Part shown: one piece after another, positions 46,291 to 57,590 of the stretch
How the letters are laid out: each line of letters begins with the position of its first letter
Position numbering within the stretch: the stretch's first letter is position 1
Origin: Tipula vernalis
Taxonomy: Eukaryota > Arthropoda > Insecta > Diptera > Tipulidae
DNA: 64,000 bases
Assembly (NCBI GenBank): GCA_958295665.1
Contig: OY282558.1
Location: 326,775,106-326,839,105, forward strand
Direction of reading: 5' to 3'
Made by a program: the position numbers and the translations under genes
The notes under the pieces: generated by a model
Seen by the model: the letters and a program-made list of their open reading frames with translations, nothing else
Databases searched by the model: none
What the model was told of the DNA's origin: nothing

Positions 46291-49050
46291 CGTCTAAACA
46301 TAAGACTAAAACATAAACCTGTAGAGCCAATCTATGCCTGGTGCAATTAGTATTTCTTATTAATGCACATACCATTGCTTTTTAGTAACGACTTCTATTT
46401 TACACTTTTATTTTTTCTGGGGCAATTCGAGAACAGGTAATCATTTTTGGACGGTACGGAAGTAATGGACACCACTTCTTAAATTTATTACGTACTCGTA
46501 TTTTATAAACGAAACCCCTAAAAAATAATGTTTTTAATTTTTTTATTTATATTTCTCATTTTTTCTCTTCAAATTTATAATTTACAATCATTAATTATTA
46601 ATTTTTGTTTTCACCTTATTTTAGATATTTTATAAATAATTTGGTTGAATTAAATGTTTTTTTTTGTTGGTTTTGTATTTTTTATAAATATGAAATTAAT
46701 TTTAATTTTTAAAAATATAAAAAATTATTTTATATAGTTACATAATATATATAATGAAAATCAAAATATATTAATCGTATATACCATAAAATAAAAAAAT
46801 ATAATTAAGAAACAAGAAACAAGAAATATATTGTATTTTTTTTTAATATATCAATATGAGCATTACAATACGTTAGCATGGTCCTTCTTAAAAATATTAC
46901 CGAATTTAATAGAATTCTGGTGATATATTTATATTTTTTTTTTTCAAATATTAGCTTATCTAAATAATTAAAAATAAATAATTGGGTCTCTTGATTTAGG
47001 ATGATGAGTATACCAAACCGTTAGATTTTTTGTCTGCCATCATAATTCTGAGACACAACTACATTATTCAAAATCCGCAGGAAAAAATTGGCACAAAACA
47101 ATAAAAATTTACAATTTCATTTTTAATAATTTTTAATTTTATATAGTCTTACACAAATTAATTTATAATCATACTGATAATAGGAAAAATAATTTAAAAA
47201 TTTACTACAGAGTCGCCATCATTTTTTTTTTATATAATATATGTCATATTAATTATTAAATATAGATTTATTTAATTGTATAATATTATTAATTTATCGT
47301 GTTTAAATAAAAATATTTTGTTTTTCTCATAATTCATAAATAAATCATAAAAATTAATAAAGGTATTTTTTATTTTTAATAAAGATGGCGCCATAATTAT
47401 TTTGTTATTATTATTAACACATTTTAATATATAGGCACAAAATCTAAATTAATTATTTTTTTTTTGGTATTGATTATAGTTTTAATTTATCCTTAATTGA
47501 TAATTTTTGTTATAAATGAAAGCTTTTTTCTTGTTTTTGAATATAAAATATTTTGTAATTTGTTTATTTTTTATTATAAATTTTAATGAAAGAAAATTAA
47601 ATATAAATAAAAATAAAATATTTTAGGTAATCAAACTATACAAATAAGCTACTTATAATTGAAAGGATTGTCTTTGATTACCTAACAAATCGATTTAATA
47701 ATGTATAGGGAGAACAGGAATCCTTTTCTTGACTTCCACCTCAATTTCCACGTGTGGATATCTACCAAAATGCCCTTACTAACCCCCTTACTAAGTTCCC
47801 TCTGTACATTCCACATTCAACCAAATGCTATATTCTTGAATCATTTGGAATTTTTTATTCAACATCCTGAACTTGTGTTAAATATCGAGACATAAAATTA
47901 GCAAAATTTTATTGGTTCGTCAATAAAGTCAATTATAAATATTAAAATTAATTTTTTTTGATTTTTGCTAAACGTCACACCAATCTTTAGGAATTATTTT
48001 TATTTGAAACATTGAGTTATTCCAGAACTAGCCAACATTTTTTTTTTTTTTTTAGTATTTACCTAGAAAGGTTTTTTCGTATCCATTTACTTTAGACCCA
48101 TTCGGATATATTCTCTTTAGGAAAGTTTCTCTTAGTTAGGAATTCAAGAGTATGTGGCTTACAAATTTTGATAGATATCCACACGGAGAAAGTTGAATTG
48201 AATTCAACAATAAGGACCGGAGGACTGAAAGGTTATTTTTGTTTTAGGTTTTCAAATTCAATTTCAAGACACCATTTATATTCAACTTCACACAGAAATA
48301 ATAGTCACGCATTTTTAACAAGATCGGCCACACATTCAAATTTTGAGATATCACATGAAAACTTGAACGGCAAAAGAATTTCATGTTAATTTTTAATTTG
48401 ACTTCACCTAAAATCAATGTGGAAAATAACGTTAATGTTGTAACGGTTTATTATAAATGTTTTGTGTGAATTAACATTATTTTTAATGAATGTCGCGTTA
48501 ATTTACGGTCCGGTTTATCGTTAAATCGTTTAACTCGAATTTCGAAAGTTAATAAAAGCTGGGTTTTCTGGATATCGCCCGCGTTTTTGATCAATTGTGG
48601 ATGTTCTCAGGCCGATTCTGGCCAGTAACTATTTTCAAGGTAAGTTTAGTAACGCACAATTTTGCACAATCATCATACACCAAAAAATATTTTTTATTAG
48701 ATAAACGGAATGTATGGGATTTCTGGTGTGATAATCACTTGAGAAATCCCATCCTATTTCCTAAAGTACGCTATGCACAAATTTTCTAGTTACAGAGGCA
48801 CAAAATTGCACAATCCCATTGGTGCGAATTATATATAGAAAACCTAGGTTTTCTAAAATGGGATCTTGATGTACAATTTATATATTATGTATGTGTGCCT
48901 CTGTGTTTGACGTCTATGAAAAATATTATTGAACTTAACCTATAAAATACAAAAAAATATAGAAAAGCACAACTGACGCTTGTAATAATTAATTTCCAAA
49001 TTTTCTCAATACAAAAATTGAAACAAAAGTTTTAAAATTTATAACTTTCT
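46291..49050. other. Intergenic AT-rich region, nothing recognised
   Basis: 46500-47700 is extremely AT-rich with many homopolymer runs. 47700-49050 has short open frames without recognisable motifs. aaggtaagtttag at 48637 could be a splice donor after a short open frame from 48595, but there is no supporting homology. cacaattttgcacaatca at 48655 and cacaaaattgcacaatccc at 48800 are a local near-repeat. No gene is supported. Confidence 0.35.
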
Positions 49051-49084
49051 TTTATTGTGAATATTTATTTTATTTGTAATAATT

Positions 49085-49130
49085 ATAAAACTACTAGTTT
49101 CGAGCGTATGGACCGCTCATCATCAGGTTT
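49085..49130 (-). ncRNA. Hammerhead-ribozyme-like motif
   Basis: The minus strand reads CTGATGA, then a 5-bp hairpin GAGCG-gtccata-CGCTC, then GAAAC. This is the conserved hammerhead core (CUGAUGA, stem II, GAAA) except for one extra U before stem II. A short stem III, ACU-agu-AGU, followed by U is possible. Stem I is weak: flanking bases pair poorly. Penelope-like elements are known to carry minimal hammerheads in their terminal repeats, and this one lies just downstream of a Penelope-like coding end. Cleavage activity is doubtful without stem I. Confidence 0.45.
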
Positions 49131-49309
49131 TTCTCAAAACTAAAACGTCGATTAAAAAATTTTTTAAAATAAGCCAGATACTTTCTGTCTGTGCTACAAT
49201 ACCTATACAAATTAAAAAACGATATATTGTACTACAATTAAACAAATTAAAAATATTAATAAATAAAATAAATATAATTGTTGTTATTGTAGAGATTGCG
49301 TCGATATGC

Positions 49310-49555
49310 AGATTTTTATATATTTATTATATATTCGTATATTTCGTTTCTCCTAATTCTGTCGTTCAATATGTGCGTGCTATCTTTGTGTCGGTAGATT
49401 TCCATTTCTTCCAATCTATCCATGGTTTTACATTTGTTGATTCTATGTATAATTTTGAGATTGTGATCATAGTCCGTGAATGTGTGGCTCTCGTTTTTTA
49501 TATGCAAGGCGTAGTTTGATTTTATGGAATGTGTTGGCTTGTAATAAACTCAAAT
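49310..49555 (-). pseudogene. Penelope-like element, C-terminal fragment
   Basis: The minus strand reads THSIKSNYALHIKNESHTFT, then HNLKIIHRINKCKTMDRLEE and MEIYRHKDSTHILNDRI. This pattern (N-Y-A-x-H, L-K-I-x-H, M-D-x-LE-E-x-EIY and L-ND) resembles the C-terminal end, beyond the GIY-YIG endonuclease, of Penelope-like retroelements. The 3' region then leads to the hammerhead-like motif. The reverse transcriptase and the GIY-YIG residues are not present, so this is a 5'-truncated copy, as is common for the group. The assignment rests on pattern resemblance. Confidence 0.6.
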
Positions 49556-49621
49556 CGAATGAAAAATTTAAACATTTTGCAAAAATTGACAGTACTAGGT
49601 AGTCGTTGGTATTAGTAAAAG

Positions 49622-49651
49622 CACAGAATACAGAATATTCTGTATTCTGTG
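49622..49651. repeat. 30-bp perfect palindrome
   Basis: Each half is CACAGAATACAGAAT or its exact complement, with no spacer. Function is unknown. It lies between the Penelope-like fragment and the gypsy relic. Confidence 0.85.
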
Positions 49652-50039
49652 GTAAAAGAGAAGTAAATCTGCCAAAAAATCGACATTTATAACCGAGGAA
49701 AAATTTTGCTCGACGGAGTTTTTGTTTTTTCTTTTTGACGAATCGAACAATTTGACATCACAAAAATCAATCGTTTCTTCGTCGGATTGACTTTTCTTGG
49801 TGAATCGTAAAGGACATTAGATTTCGAGTGATTTAGAAATAAATTAATAAAAAAACAAATTAAAATTTCAACAAAATTTTAAAACAAATTGTTATAAAAC
49901 CGAGTGCGCATGTAAACAGTTGAGGAATAGTTATTTGTAATATTTACATGTACCTCAAAATACTACAAGTTGGGCTTAAGTAAATTCCTAAATTTAATTA
50001 GTCAAAATGGAAGTTAATCAACCTTTAACATAGCCTACT
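49652..50039. other. Probable gypsy LTR end and leader
   Basis: Non-coding stretch before the gypsy pol relic. An ATG at 50007 starts a short peptide (MEVNQPLT) that stops at once and could be the gag start. No LTR border can be shown. Confidence 0.3.
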
Positions 50040-52010
50040 GATTAGTCAAGTAATCTGGTGGTTGTTGAAAACCTAAATGGATCTTTTAGACTGTGTTCCA
50101 AAACATTTAAAGCAACATTATTTAATTTCACTAGAAAAAGTAATTTCAAAATTATCAGGTGTAGGGTATTTTATGGTATTAGACCTGAAAGGTATACTGA
50201 AGTTTCAACAAATAGAACTACCAGAGGAATCAGCCAAACTATACTCGTTCAATACTCCGTTATCATTTGGCATAAATGTTGCCCCAGATTCGTTTCAAAG
50301 ATTGGATGAAAAGAATTTTTGGTGATATACTCGGAATATTCATTTATTGAGCTAAAGAGATAAACATTAAATTTAATTCAGGCAAACGGTAATTTAAGGT
50401 TAATAAAGTTAAGTTTGTCGGGCATTTCTTTAACAAAAACCGAGTGAATCCGGATCCAGATAGAATTAAGGCAATAATAAAAATTGAAAAGCATTCAACA
50501 AAAACTTTTATGTATGTTCTATTGAATCGCTCAGTATTTAAATTATACGTTACATTTTTGATTCAAAAATTTAATAAGTTATTCTATGTTGGATTTGGAG
50601 GACGAACCTTACTGACATTATTTGAGCATGAGCAATTTACAGTTTTGTTAAGTTAGTCACATAAACCTGCCATGTACGATTTAAAATATACCATTACTCA
50701 TACACGGCAAGCAAAATCGCATCGCTCTGTCACTGATCAGTTTGAAATAAATTATAGAGCGGTTCTATTAGAGCGCAATGTTGACTATAAAATCATAGCA
50801 ATTGAAAAGACGGTAGTGCGAAACCCCTATAACCAAACTCAGCAACAGCATGAGAATTTGAGCAATACTAATGTCGTTTTCGATTGATTTTTCACCCCTC
50901 TTTGAAAGTGTAACCTCAATTTCTTCGTCAATCGAACATAAACACCGAATTGTGTTCTGTCATCTGTCAAACCATATTAAAACGACAAGTCAAATCGAAA
51001 ATGACAGCACAATGACAGTACTGTTTAGTGCATTTGTAAAAAGAGGGTTAAAACTACCAAAAAAACTGGAGTAGTCGAAATTGCACTGGTGTAGCTGTCA
51101 GTGCAATTTTTTTTGGTCAATCGAATATTTCCAGGGTAAAAAAATTACACTTTTTGCACTGAGTGCAATTCAATTTGGTCAATCGAAATTCACATAATAA
51201 TAGCGAAGCATACCGATTATTTGAATGTATATGTGCAATTTTCGCAGCTCGCTATTTCCATTTCATTTTTTTTGTATCACTACACGGACATAATTTGTGC
51301 TCCTTTTGCTCGTATGTGATTTTCATTTTCAAAAATACTTGCTGCTGCGGCCATATTTAGTAGATACATATTTTCACAACAAAATAAAATATAGTAGGCG
51401 GTTTTTTTTTTGTCTTGATTTAGTGTTGATTTCAGGTTTTATTTTTTATTTTTTTCTGGTTGATATTCACACATACATGCAATATTATTTGTTCGGCACA
51501 TAAGTTTCCGATTTCTGGGGTGTATTCCGCTCGGTTTCTCGTCGAAATTTTCTCTATAATTTTGAATGAAGGACGTAAACTTCATTTCTAAGAATGAGGG
51601 AGAATGAAACGAATACCACATTAGGATAACATTTTAAATTTTTGAGTAAGCGAAACGTCCGAGGCGAAATAGATAAAAAGCAAAGGACGTTATTGTGTTT
51701 GGGCCTTAACTTCTGCCGCTAAAGATGTTTTCACATCAAAAACAGAGGCTATCGCATAAAAATGGCGTTGATTTCGTATGGGCGAATGTAAAGACTGACA
51801 CAGTAAATCTATTAAAAGGAACGATCACAAATACTCAAATACTACAGCCCTTTGAGGCTCAGAAAGCCGTAGTAATTCAAACAGATGCATCAAAATATGT
51901 TGTTGGTTGCATGTTACTCCAGGAAAACATCTGTAGCATAAGCATCGAGAAGCTTAAATGAGACAGAGCAAAAATATACTCAGTTGGAAAAAGATTATAT
52001 AAAAACAAAG
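50040..52010 (+). pseudogene. Second Ty3/gypsy pol relic
   Basis: Reverse transcriptase pieces at 50060-50320 read LNGSFRLC, LISLEKVISKLSGVGYFMVL and FQQIELPEESAKLYSF, then LSFGINVAPDSFQRLDEKNF. The YxDD site is lost. At 50380-50465 GKR, VNKVKFVG-like and RVNPDPDRIKAIIKI follow. Then a non-matching block of about 1.25 kb (50490-51730) intervenes, probably an insertion or a scrambled part. RNase H resumes at 51740-51960 with VDFVWANVKTDTVNLLKG, ILQPFEAQKAVVIQTDASKY and VVGCMLLQE, and then a LNETEQKYTQLEKDY-like remnant. No gag, protease or integrase is visible. It is a different lineage from the relic at 17.9-20 kb, judged from the divergent motif wording. Confidence 0.75.
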
Positions 52011-52047
52011 ACGAGGCCAGAATTTAAAACACGGTATTTGATGGTGC

Positions 52048-53021
52048 AGGGTTTTCCAATAAGAGGTTTCATTTTTGAAGCTGTCAATTTTGAAGCTGTC
52101 ATCTTTTGACATTTGACAAGCAAAAACTACGCCATTACTAATAATGGTACGATATACGCTTCAACAATGCATTGAAATTATTAAAATTCACTACAAAAAT
52201 GCTGAAAATTTTGCAGTCACAGTTCGCAAAACTAAACCACTTTTGGTCGTCGTGAAGCACCTTCTCGGCCGGCAATAGTGAAACTGGTGGACAAATTTGA
52301 GCTGTTGGGACAAGTTAGTGATATGAAGAATCGAAACCGTGTGCGTCGCTCAAGAACAACTGAAAATATTGCTGCTGTAGCCCTTAGTGTTGAAGAAAAT
52401 CCAGGTTTGTCGATTCCTCGTCGATCTTTGGAATTGGACATTCCACAAACGACATTACACCGTATTTTGCATAAATACTTAGGTCTTAAGGCTTTTAAAG
52501 TTCAGTTAACACAAGAACTCAAGCCGGTCGATCGCCATAAACGTCCTATCTTCGCTGATGGGGTCCTTCAAATGCATCAAATTGATCCGGATTTTCACCT
52601 CGGAGACTACGTTAATAAGCAGAATTGTTGCATTTGGAGCTCAGAAAATCCAAGAAAGATTGTTGAAAGCCTCTCCATCCTCAACGTGTCACTGTTTAGT
52701 GCGGGTTTTGGGCTGGCGGTGTAATTGGCCCTTACTTTTTCGAAAATGAGGCTGGTGCAACTGTTACGGTGAATGATTGCGCTACCGAGCTATGATTAAT
52801 GATTTTTTATGGTCGGAATTAGAAGTTATTGATGTGGACGACATGGAAAATTTCATGAAAAGGATAAGGTGCTACAAGCGTAGTCGTGGCGGATATTTGG
52901 CTGATATCGTTTTCAAATGTTAATGACATACCTTCCTCTGTACAATGAAATAAACATTTATTGATTTCTCTTCAAAAATACTCGTTTTTTTTAATATCAA
53001 AATGAAACCATTGAAAAAATC
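52048..53021 (+). pseudogene. DUF4817/DDE-type transposon, internally deleted
   Basis: The ORF starts at 52144 (MVRYTLQQCIEIIKIHYKNA) and after a one-base shift near 52240 continues as REAPSRPAIVKLVDKFELLG, RVRRSRTTENIAAVALSVEE, SIPRRSLELDIPQTTLHRIL and KVQLTQELKPVDRHKR. This is the helix-turn-helix region (DUF4817) of a large arthropod family of Tc1/mariner-like transposases. The first catalytic Asp block is deleted: the text jumps from QIDPDFH to YVNKQNCCIWSSENPR. Later pieces are FGLAV, GPYFFENEAGATVTVNDC and MENFMKRIRCYKRSRGGYLA. The ends look inverted: gggttttccaataagaggtttcat at left, split by small differences from gattttttcaatggtttcat read from the right. It is dead. Confidence 0.75.
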
Positions 53022-54905
53022 TTCACATCAGCCGCCTATTGTTAAAATTGAATTACAGGCTAAACGAGACATGAAGTAAAATATAAGCATCTAAAAGAAA
53101 TAGCCAATTCTACAAGATCAAGGGAAAAATATTTGTCGTACAATTGTCGAACGGTTTCAGTTAGGATTTTTGAAAAGTAAATTTCATAACGACTTCATTC
53201 CATTCTTATTCTTAGGAAAATAAATAAAAAGTTAGAGAATTTAAAATGTATAAGTAATAATATTAAATTTTTTGATTGAGTTGAAGTCTCAAAATTTAAA
53301 GTTAAATAAGTAATGGTTGTCGCCAACTGAATCATAAAATATCTAATTTCATTACATATTTGGTTTTATTCCGATAAACTCTTTCATATATATGTCGAAC
53401 ATAGCATATTTTGCGATTGGTCCACGGCGAATAAATCTCTTTTGAATTTAAATACGCGTAAAGTAATGCGTAAGCAGCCCAAATGCGATTTAATTGCAAG
53501 AAACGCGTGAGATGTCCAGAGAATTGACTGTTCCGAATTACTGGGAGGTTTGGCATTTACGTTTATTTTTATGGTAATAATTTTAATTGCATCCACGTAA
53601 TAAACAAATTATTCACTATTCGCCTTTTAACGCAAAGTGTCTGACATCATGCGGATGATATCCTAAAAATAGAGCCAAAGGGGTCAAACGCGTAAAGAAA
53701 TGTAAAATTTTACATTTCCTATGCCTACTGTGGGTGCCTACGATATTAATCAAGGGTTCGAATATTAGATTAAGCTTAAATTAGACCACATTTTCAAATT
53801 AGCAAAACGGTGGTCTAATTTTTAGAAAATGAAGAAGTTGTTTCTGTCATTGTTGGGTGTTTTCTTAAGACAGACCTAATAATTTCTTCACCATTGCTGA
53901 AGGTTATTGTCTGAGTAACTACAAGTAATATGATTCCTTAGAAATAAAAATCCCTCTAAGTTCTGACAGATATTTAGAATTAGGCTGGGGTCGAATTACC
54001 TAAAATTACCTTTTTTTTATGGAGGGTAAACGAAATAGAAAAAGGTATAGGTATGTTTCAAGTTTATATACTTTATTCTTTATTGTTATAAGAATTGAAT
54101 GAATTTAATTTAACAAAAAAAAAACACTAAAATTCTACATTTACCGTAGTAAATGATTTACCCGAGAATTCGACCGCAGCCTTAGAAGAAAATTCACTAA
54201 ACGATTTTAGTGTTTGCTGGATTGATTTATTTGTAATACATTCTGTCATAAAAGTACCATTTATTGAGTTGTTGACCTTATATTCGTTCACTATCGTAGC
54301 TCGGTATGACGGTGCGTTATGTCGTGTAAAATTCACGAGTTTTTTCCGATAATTCCGGTCACTTCTTTCGCATCAGCCTAAGAAATTTCATTCAAGGCAA
54401 ACTCTTTGTTCAATAATTTCGTTCATCGTAAAAGTCGCCGTGCACCAATGAGGTCGACTGACTTAACCAAATGCTGTAAACAAACTTGTCATTATAATAA
54501 CAGTCAGTGCGATCGATCTAGAAAAATAAATTTTAAATCCCTTCAGCCCGGGCATTTTAAATTAATAATTCCCGGTACTTTTTTGACAGAATGTATATGT
54601 TTTATACTCCAAATTTGCCCCTTTTGCACTTCAAGTTTAACCTTTTACAAATCAATTTAAGTTTTGATTAGAAAATGATGAAAATGATTTGAAAAAGGAT
54701 GAACCTAACTTACAAAAGAGAGCTAATTGCTGCTAAGCAGTTAGCAAAGAATCATTGTGATGTTCATAAAAATCAAGAAGAGATAAATTGTTGAAACTTT
54801 CTTCATAGAAAAATATCTAACCACGACTGCAAACAATTTCGCTCATTAGAAGCGGCTTTGCTTTAGAGAAGGAATCATTGGATATTTGAGCCAAACTAGT
54901 CAGTC
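53022..54905. other. Intergenic sequence, nothing recognised
   Basis: AT-rich with no supported gene. A 22-bp perfect palindrome (half-site gaaatgtaaaa) lies at 53697-53718, and taaattagaccac at 53780 faces gtggtctaattt at 53811 as a small inverted repeat. Confidence 0.4.
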
Positions 54906-55412
54906 TCTACACAGTTGAAAATATATTGCTTATGTAATGCAAATTGCATTACATATACATCCAGTGCAAGGTTGTATTACAAAATGATATAAAGCTTGCA
55001 TTAAAAATTAGTTTGATACAATTTGCATTGATTTGTAATTCAGTAATTAGATTAAATTTTAGTGCAACATTCCATTAGAATATAAAGCAAATTGTAGAAG
55101 AACCGTCAATCAACTGCATTAAAATTTATCAAAGACTGCATTCATAAAATATTTTAGAAGTATTAAATTTAAAAGCAAATTGCATTAAAAGCTCCGTAAT
55201 TTTAGCAGTTTTTTTTTGTTTTTCCGGGGTTGTTCTTTGTTTTTGGTTGAGGGTCAAAATCTCAGAGAGATAATAATTTATAAATTAAGAACTGAAAAGC
55301 TTACGTTTAAACATAATAGATATTTTTGAATCCGGAATGTCATGTAGTCGGTTTGATTAGTGAATTTTTTACCAGTAACGCAAAACTCGTGCATGATCTT
55401 ATTATTCATATA

Positions 55413-57320
55413 CAGTGCTGGTAAAAAAAAATTAGGCAAACAAATTTATTGCAAATTGGAGTCTTTTTTTGCTAAAATTACAAAACTTTTGAAAGCAATT
55501 GGTTTTTTGTTTCATTTTAAATACATATATGACGTAATTTTTTGAAAAAAAAATTGACCTGCAATTTAGGGGCAAAACACCGAAAAATGCCAAAATATTC
55601 AAAATACGTTGATTGGTGTTAAAGTAATGTAATAAATTAAACACTTATTTTTTATTTTTTTTTTGTTTTTTATTGATTTATAAAAGTTCAATCTTTCATA
55701 TTAATATTTTGTTGGACCGCCTTTTGCTTTTATTACACCCGCACAACCCCGCAACTGATGTGCAAAAAAATTGGGCAAGCAATTATTTTTTTTTACGCCT
55801 ACCGTTCTTGGCCGTCATTAGGGTGCAGATGTTTTATTGCCTGTAATTTATTTTTTGAGTATAAATAGTGCATATTTTGTAAGATTAAGTTATTCTGTAA
55901 GTGATCCTAGACAAATAAAGAATAAAGTGCAATTTTAGTTAAAAAAATGGGAAAAGTTAGTGACCAGTGTAAAAGCAAAAATGTTGATTTTGGCGCGAGA
56001 AAATTTAACCACGCGTGAAATAGGTGAAAGATTAAACATTCCTAAAAGTACTGTCGCGTGGAATATTAAAAAAAATCGAAAGATGGGCGGTACACAAAGA
56101 AAGAAAGGCTCTGGAAGGCCCAGAAAGACAACGCCAGTGGAAGATCGTTTTATACTATTACAAAGTCGTCGGAACCGTTTTAAAACTTCATCGGACATAA
56201 GACAGGATCTTGTACGAGCAACGGGAAAAAAATTTCAGCCGGCTTAGTGAGAAAAAAACTTGTTAAAGCTGGTTTAAGAGCACTTAAACCAGTCCAGAAG
56301 CCTGAGTTCACATTACTAGTGAAAAAAAACATTTGCTATGGGCCCAGGAGCATGTTAATTGACTCCAGAGATGTGGAATGATGTGATTTTCTCCGATGAA
56401 TCAAAATTCAAGCTGCATGTTGGAGATGGAAGAATTCTCGTAAGGAGAAAACCTGGCGAGAGACTTAGCAACGAATGTCTTTTAAGACTTCCACCGAAAA
56501 AAGAAGGAGTTATGGTCTGGGGATGCTTTTCTGGAAATGAAACCGGTCGATTGTGCTTCCTTAGTTCCAGCGTTACAGCAGCTGTTTATCTGCAGGTCCT
56601 TCAGAACGAATTTGAGCCTTCTGCGTTGAAGCTTTTTGACGAGACTTGAAAATTTATTTTTCAACAGGACAAAATTGTGAGTTATTAATTTCGAATTGTA
56701 GATAGACAAATTGGCTTTCAGATAAACATAATAATTTGTTAAAAACTTGTTTTTTTTTCTTATCTCTTCATTTAAAGGTAAAAAAGTACTTCGAAGGAAA
56801 AAGTATCGATGTGTTGAGCTGGCCCCCGTATAGTCCAGACTTAAATCCAATTGAAAATATTTGGTCTATAATGAAGCTAGAAGTAGCAAGGAAGCGCCCA
56901 GAATCGATTGAAGCTTTAAAAAGTTTGTTGATGATGATTTGGGAATCCATATCTCCTGCGACTTTGAAAAATTTATCAAATTCAATGAATCGGAGGTGTA
57001 TCGCTGTAATAAAAGCAAAAGGCGGTCCAACAAAATATTAATATTAAAGATTGAACTTCTATAATTCAATAAAAAACAAAAAATAAATAAAAAATTAGTG
57101 TTTAATTTATTACATTACTTTAACTCCAATCAAACGTATTTTGAATATTTTGGCATTTTTCGGTGTTTTGCCCCTAAATTGCAGGTCAATTTTTTTTTTC
57201 ATAAAATTACGTCATACATGTATTTAAAATGAAACAATAAACCATTTGCTTTCAAAAGTTTTGTAATTTTAGCAAAAAAAGACTCCAATTTGCAATAAAT
57301 TTGCTTGCCCAATTTTTTTA
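55413..57320 (+). mobile_element. Tc1-like element with ~300-bp inverted repeats
   Basis: The left end is CAGTGCTGGTAAAAAAAAAT after TA (55411-55412). The inverted repeats extend about 300 bp: gcaaattggagtctttttt, ttgacctgcaatttagg, ccgaaaaatgccaaaatatt and tttgttggaccgcc on the left all recur as complements between 57010 and 57310. The right terminus stops at cttgcccaattttttta and lacks the final caccagcactg-like bases, so the outermost right end is lost. Transposase lies between the repeats. Confidence 0.88.
55947..57041 (+). pseudogene. Tc1-like transposase, broken
   Basis: ATG at 55947, then a shift near 55965 into LARENLTTREIGERLNIPKS and KGSGRPRKTTPVEDRFILLQ (paired helix-turn-helix with a GRPRKT AT-hook-like bridge). 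A shift near 56240 leads to LVRKKLVKAGLRALKPVQKP. The catalytic domain starts at 56359: MWNDVIFSDESKFKLHVGDG (first Asp), KEGVMVWGCFSGNETG and a TGA in place of the usual Trp before KFIFQQD (second Asp, 56668). A 101-bp GT-AG bounded insert follows (56677-56777). The end reads VKKYFEGKSIDVLSWPPYSP, DLNPIENIW (catalytic Glu) and MNRRCIAVIKAKGGPTKY. If the insert is removed, 27 residues separate the second Asp and Glu instead of the usual 34, so about seven codons are also missing. Confidence 0.88.
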
Positions 57321-57590
57321 TATTTAAGTTTATATATTTTATATATTTAAGTCTGCTTGTTTTAGCGAATTTTATGTTGTTATAATTTTTCAATTAGAGC
57401 AGGTTGCTTTAAAATGTTTAATAGTTGTATTAAAATAATTTTTTAATGCAAATACTGACTTAGAAATCCTCATAATTGCATTAAAATTCATTTTAACGCA
57501 ATAATACTTTACAATTTAATAATAACTTGCATTACATAAGTCGTAATGCAAGGCTTGCATTAAAAATTAAAGTTATTTTTTCAACTTTAT

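Larger units (their letters stand above)
54907..57590. repeat. TTGCATTAAAA-rich repeat element, split by Tc1
   Basis: Both sides of the Tc1-like element (54930-55210 and 57380-57570) are dense in ttgcattaaaa, gtaatgcaa and similar words. The outer ends are loosely inverted: agttgaaaatatattgc with attgcattac at left, and read from the right agttgaaaaaataac with ccttgcattac. This suggests one old, roughly 500-bp palindromic element that received the Tc1 insertion. Borders are approximate. Confidence 0.5.

Noticed and set aside
48595..48789. Open frame with GGTAAGT inside, a possible small exon
   Set aside because: A single donor-like site without an acceptor, homology or partner exon is not enough.
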